Below are positions 6,551 through 8,452 of a DNA stretch of 8,452 nt, piece after piece (position 1 is the first letter of the stretch; every line of letters starts with the position of its first letter). The DNA is from Verrucomicrobia bacterium UBA3214 (GTDB lineage Bacteria > Verrucomicrobiota > Kiritimatiellia > RFP12 > UBA1067), in NCBI GenBank assembly GCA_002363575.1, contig DEWI01000117.1, positions 1 through 8,452 of the forward strand, written 5' to 3'. The notes beneath the pieces are model-generated. The model was not told where the DNA came from. It saw nothing but the letters and a program-made list of their open reading frames with translations, and did not search any database. The position numbers and the translations under genes are program-made.

Positions 6551-6564
6551 AATATGCTATAATA
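6551..6564 (+). promoter_or_regulatory. extended -10 promoter of the TMEM43-family gene
   Basis: AATATGCTATAATA has a perfect extended -10, TG-C-TATAAT, with TATAAT at 6558-6563. No -35 hexamer is evident at the usual distance, as expected for extended -10 promoters. Transcription should start near 6570, giving a purine-rich 5' leader of about 27 bases before ATG 6597. It matches the promoter at 2942-2955 in 13 of 14 bases. Confidence 0.75.
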
Positions 6565-6583
6565 CTTTCATACCAAAGAAAGA

Positions 6584-6588
6584 AAGGA
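6584..6588 (+). promoter_or_regulatory. Shine-Dalgarno site of the TMEM43-family gene
   Basis: AAGGA in a purine-rich stretch ends 8 bases before ATG 6597. Together with the promoter at 6551, which lies downstream of the in-frame ATG at 6495, it fixes the start at 6597. Confidence 0.75.
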
Positions 6589-6596
6589 AAAGAGAA

Positions 6597-7793
6597 ATGT
6601 CAGTAACGAAAACCGAAACGATCGGCTGGGGTTCCCGGCTTGGCTCTTCCGTCAAGGGTATCCTCGTCGGGCTCGTGTTGTTCGTGGCCGGCTTCCCGGT
6701 TCTCTTCATCAACGAGGGCAATACGGTAAAGACCGCGAAAGCGCTCGATGAAGGGCAGTCGGTATGCGTAAGCGTGGATTCCAACGCGACGATCGACGAC
6801 GCGAACAACGGCGCGCTCGTGCACATGAACGGCAAGGCGGAGACGGCCGACACGCTGACGGACGGCGAATTCGGGATTTCCGTCAATGCCATCAAGCTCG
6901 TCCGCAAAGTCGAGATGTATCAATGGGAAGAGACGTCGAAGACGACGGAAAAGAAGAATCTCGGCGGCAGCGTCACCCGCACCACGACGTACGACTATTC
7001 GAAAGTCTGGTCGGATCGCGCGATCGACTCCAGCTCTTTCGAAGAGCAGGCGGGCCATGAAAACCCCGGCGTCTTCGAGTTCCCCGGCCAGACCGCGCTG
7101 GCTTCGACAGTGACATTCGGCGCATTCAGGCTTTCGGAAAACCAGATCGGCAGAATCGGCGGAGAGAAGCCGTACTCCCTCGGGAAGGATTACAAGTGCC
7201 CGCTCGAGCGCGTCAAAGTCCAAGGCTCGACCATCTACGTGCCGGGCGCGGAAACGCGCCTGAATGCGCTGAACAACCGCGATGTCGTGGCGCAGCCGCG
7301 CATCGGCGACATGCGCGTGACCTTCAGCGTGATAATGCCGCATGAAATTTCCATCGTCGCCAAGCAGCACGGCGATACATTCGTTCCGTATGTCGCGAAG
7401 ACAGGCAAGAAAGTCACGCTGCTCAGCGACGGCACGAAGGATGCGGCGGAGATGTTCGCAAACGCCCAGAGCGCCAACACAACGCTCTGCTGGCTGATCC
7501 GCCTTGGCGGCTTCCTCCTGATGTATTTCGGTCTTCGCAAAGTGCTCAGCCCGATTTCCACGGTTCTCGACGTCCTGCCGATCCTCGGCAATATCGCGGA
7601 GGTCGGGCTAGGAATCGTCGCTTTCGCGGTCGCCGCGCCATGCGCGCTTTTGACGATCGCCGTGGCATGGTTCTTCTACCGTCCCGTCGCCGCGATCTGC
7701 CTTGGCGTCGCCGCCGTGGGGATCGTCGTGCTATACAAGAAGATGAAGGGCGCGAAGAAGCCCGCCGCCGAAGTCCCGCAGCAGCAGCAGTAG
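6597..7793 (+). CDS. TMEM43 (LUMA) family membrane protein
   Basis: This 398-residue protein has the TMEM43 layout: one N-terminal membrane helix (about 20-38), a long soluble domain (about 40-296), and three C-terminal helices (about 297-313, 328-350 and 352-381, boundaries approximate). The diagnostic N-terminus GFPVLFINEGNTVKTAKAL, with the helix running into an NEG motif and the following ALDEG, is the family hallmark. Human TMEM43 has the same topology and nearly the same length (400 residues) and sits in the ER and inner nuclear membrane; the bacterial role is unknown. The soluble domain has Thr/Lys-rich patches around 113-130. The C-terminus is KKMKGAKKPAAEVPQQQQ, a basic and Gln-rich tail probably in the cytoplasm. 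The gene has its own promoter and ribosome site and looks monocistronic. It has no evident link to the sugar genes upstream. Confidence 0.88.
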   Translation: MSVTKTETIGWGSRLGSSVKGILVGLVLFVAGFPVLFINEGNTVKTAKALDEGQSVCVSVDSNATIDDANNGALVHMNGKAETADTLTDGEFGISVNAIKLVRKVEMYQWEETSKTTEKKNLGGSVTRTTTYDYSKVWSDRAIDSSSFEEQAGHENPGVFEFPGQTALASTVTFGAFRLSENQIGRIGGEKPYSLGKDYKCPLERVKVQGSTIYVPGAETRLNALNNRDVVAQPRIGDMRVTFSVIMPHEISIVAKQHGDTFVPYVAKTGKKVTLLSDGTKDAAEMFANAQSANTTLCWLIRLGGFLLMYFGLRKVLSPISTVLDVLPILGNIAEVGLGIVAFAVAAPCALLTIAVAWFFYRPVAAICLGVAAVGIVVLYKKMKGAKKPAAEVPQQQQ

Positions 7794-7823
7794 GCGCAGC
7801 CTCGCGTTTCGAATTCGTCTCCC

Positions 7824-7918
7824 GCATTCTACATTCCGTCCGCAGACGCGCTTTCGCGTCTCCGTCGACCGGCGGGGAGAAGCGCGCGTGAAGGGGAGAG
7901 CGGCGGAATGCGGAATGC
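7824..7918. repeat. nested inverted repeat in the TMEM43-polA gap
   Basis: The outer arms are GCATTCTACATTCCG (7824-7838) and CGGAATGCGGAATGC (7904-7918), complementary at 13 of 15 positions. They extend inward through CCGC (7840-7843) and GCGG (7900-7903) with one bulged base. Each outer arm carries two GAATG/CATTC units 7 bases apart. Inside is a perfect hairpin, AGACGCG-CTTT-CGCGTCT (7844-7861), and then a GGGGAGA-rich stretch including TCTCC (7859-7863) and GGAGA (7876-7880). The whole could fold as a cruciform or branched RNA. It resembles dispersed intergenic palindromes, but copies elsewhere cannot be tested here. No T-run follows. Confidence 0.7.
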
Positions 7919-7961
7919 CGAACCCAGTCTCCAAGCCCGGCAAAAATCAAGAGTTGCAGCC

Positions 7962-8452
7962 ATGCGTCTATTCGTGATAGATATGATGCCCTTTCTGTAC
8001 AAGGGGTATTTCGCGTTCTTGCGTTCGCCGCGCATCACGTCGTATGGCATGAACACGTCGGCGCTGCTGGGCTTCGCCAACGGGATCGGCGCGATATTGA
8101 AGAAGGAGCGCCCCGACGCCGTGGCCATCGCGATGGATCCCGACGGCCCGACATTCCGCCATGAAGCCTACGCGCCGTACAAAGCGCAGCGCCAGAAAAT
8201 GCCGGAGGACATCGCTTCGTGCATCCAGCCGGCGTTCGAACTCGCGGACGCGCTCGGCCTCGCAGTGGAGCGCGTGCAGGGTTTCGAGGCCGACGATGTC
8301 ATGGGCACGATCGCGGCGAAAGCCGCTGCGGCCGGCTGGGATGTCGTAGTCGCGACGCCAGACAAAGATGCCGCGCAGCTCGTGCGTCCGGGCGTCCGCC
8401 TGTATCGTCCCGGGCGCGCCGGCGAAGAAGCGCAAATCTACGATGAGGCGCG
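7962..8452 (+). CDS. polA: DNA polymerase I, N-terminal 5'-3' exonuclease part (3' end missing)
   Basis: The frame is open from ATG 7962 to the window edge, giving 163 residues. They match the 5' nuclease domain of Pol I, which removes RNA primers and flaps during Okazaki-fragment maturation and repair. Visible motifs are FVID (4-7) with the first metal-binding Asp7, MDPDGPTFRHE (58-68), YAPYKAQRQKMPEDI (70-84), GFEADDVMGT (107-116) with acidic residues Glu109, Asp111 and Asp112, and PDKDAAQLV (133-141) with Asp134 and Asp136. Full Pol I has about 900 residues, so the rest of the nuclease and the polymerase domain lie beyond the window. After FVID the sequence reads MMPFLYKGYFAF, where most homologues have Gly next to the Asp and Arg instead of Lys. 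No Shine-Dalgarno precedes the ATG. A free-standing 5' nuclease cannot be excluded because the C-terminal part is unseen. Confidence 0.87.
   Translation, partial: MRLFVIDMMPFLYKGYFAFLRSPRITSYGMNTSALLGFANGIGAILKKERPDAVAIAMDPDGPTFRHEAYAPYKAQRQKMPEDIASCIQPAFELADALGLAVERVQGFEADDVMGTIAAKAAAAGWDVVVATPDKDAAQLVRPGVRLYRPGRAGEEAQIYDEA

Noticed and set aside
6495..6596. ATG at 6495 as start of the TMEM43-family gene
   Set aside because: The perfect -10 at 6558-6563 lies downstream of it, the added residues are Arg-rich and non-family, and 6597 has a good ribosome site.

Overview
The window is a GC-rich bacterial chromosomal segment in which every gene I accept reads left to right on the + strand. No gene here is a phylogenetic marker that I can place by eye. 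The mix of a fucosidase, a secreted beta-helix protein, a Tat-exported phosphoesterase, a bacterial TMEM43 protein and repeat-bearing intergenic gaps suggests a glycan-degrading Gram-negative, perhaps a gut Verrucomicrobiota/Kiritimatiellota or Lentisphaerota relative. That placement is inference only.

Layout. (1) 1-2674: the 3' two thirds of a GH29 alpha-L-fucosidase, followed 13 bp later by a secreted right-handed beta-helix protein; the two look like one operon. (2) 2675-3052: a 378-bp gap with a 24-bp-arm inverted repeat built from four 9-mers, a second smaller hairpin, and an extended -10 promoter. (3) 3053-6498: a Tat-signal metallophosphoesterase, an enolase-superfamily sugar-acid dehydratase and a seven-bladed beta-propeller lactonase, separated by 50 and 96 bp. 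(4) 6499-7793: a short structured gap, a second promoter almost identical to the first, and a four-helix TMEM43-family membrane protein. (5) 7794-7961: a gap with a nested, cruciform-like inverted repeat, then the 5' end of DNA polymerase I (polA), cut by the window edge.

How the genes fit together. The fucosidase would release fucose outside the cytoplasm. A lactonase next to an acid-sugar dehydratase is the core of a non-phosphorylating route from sugar to lactone to acid to 2-keto-3-deoxy acid, as known for L-fucose and D-galactose. The sugar dehydrogenase and the aldolase are not in the window, so the substrate cannot be fixed. The beta-helix protein is a plausible glycan-acting partner. 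TMEM43 and PolA look unrelated to this module.

I found no CRISPR array, tRNA, rRNA, transposase, phage gene or obvious defence system. The most unusual signals are the two intergenic inverted repeats, the near-identical promoter pair with a possible leaderless short ORF, and a Glu in place of Asp at the first metal-ligand position of the dehydratase.
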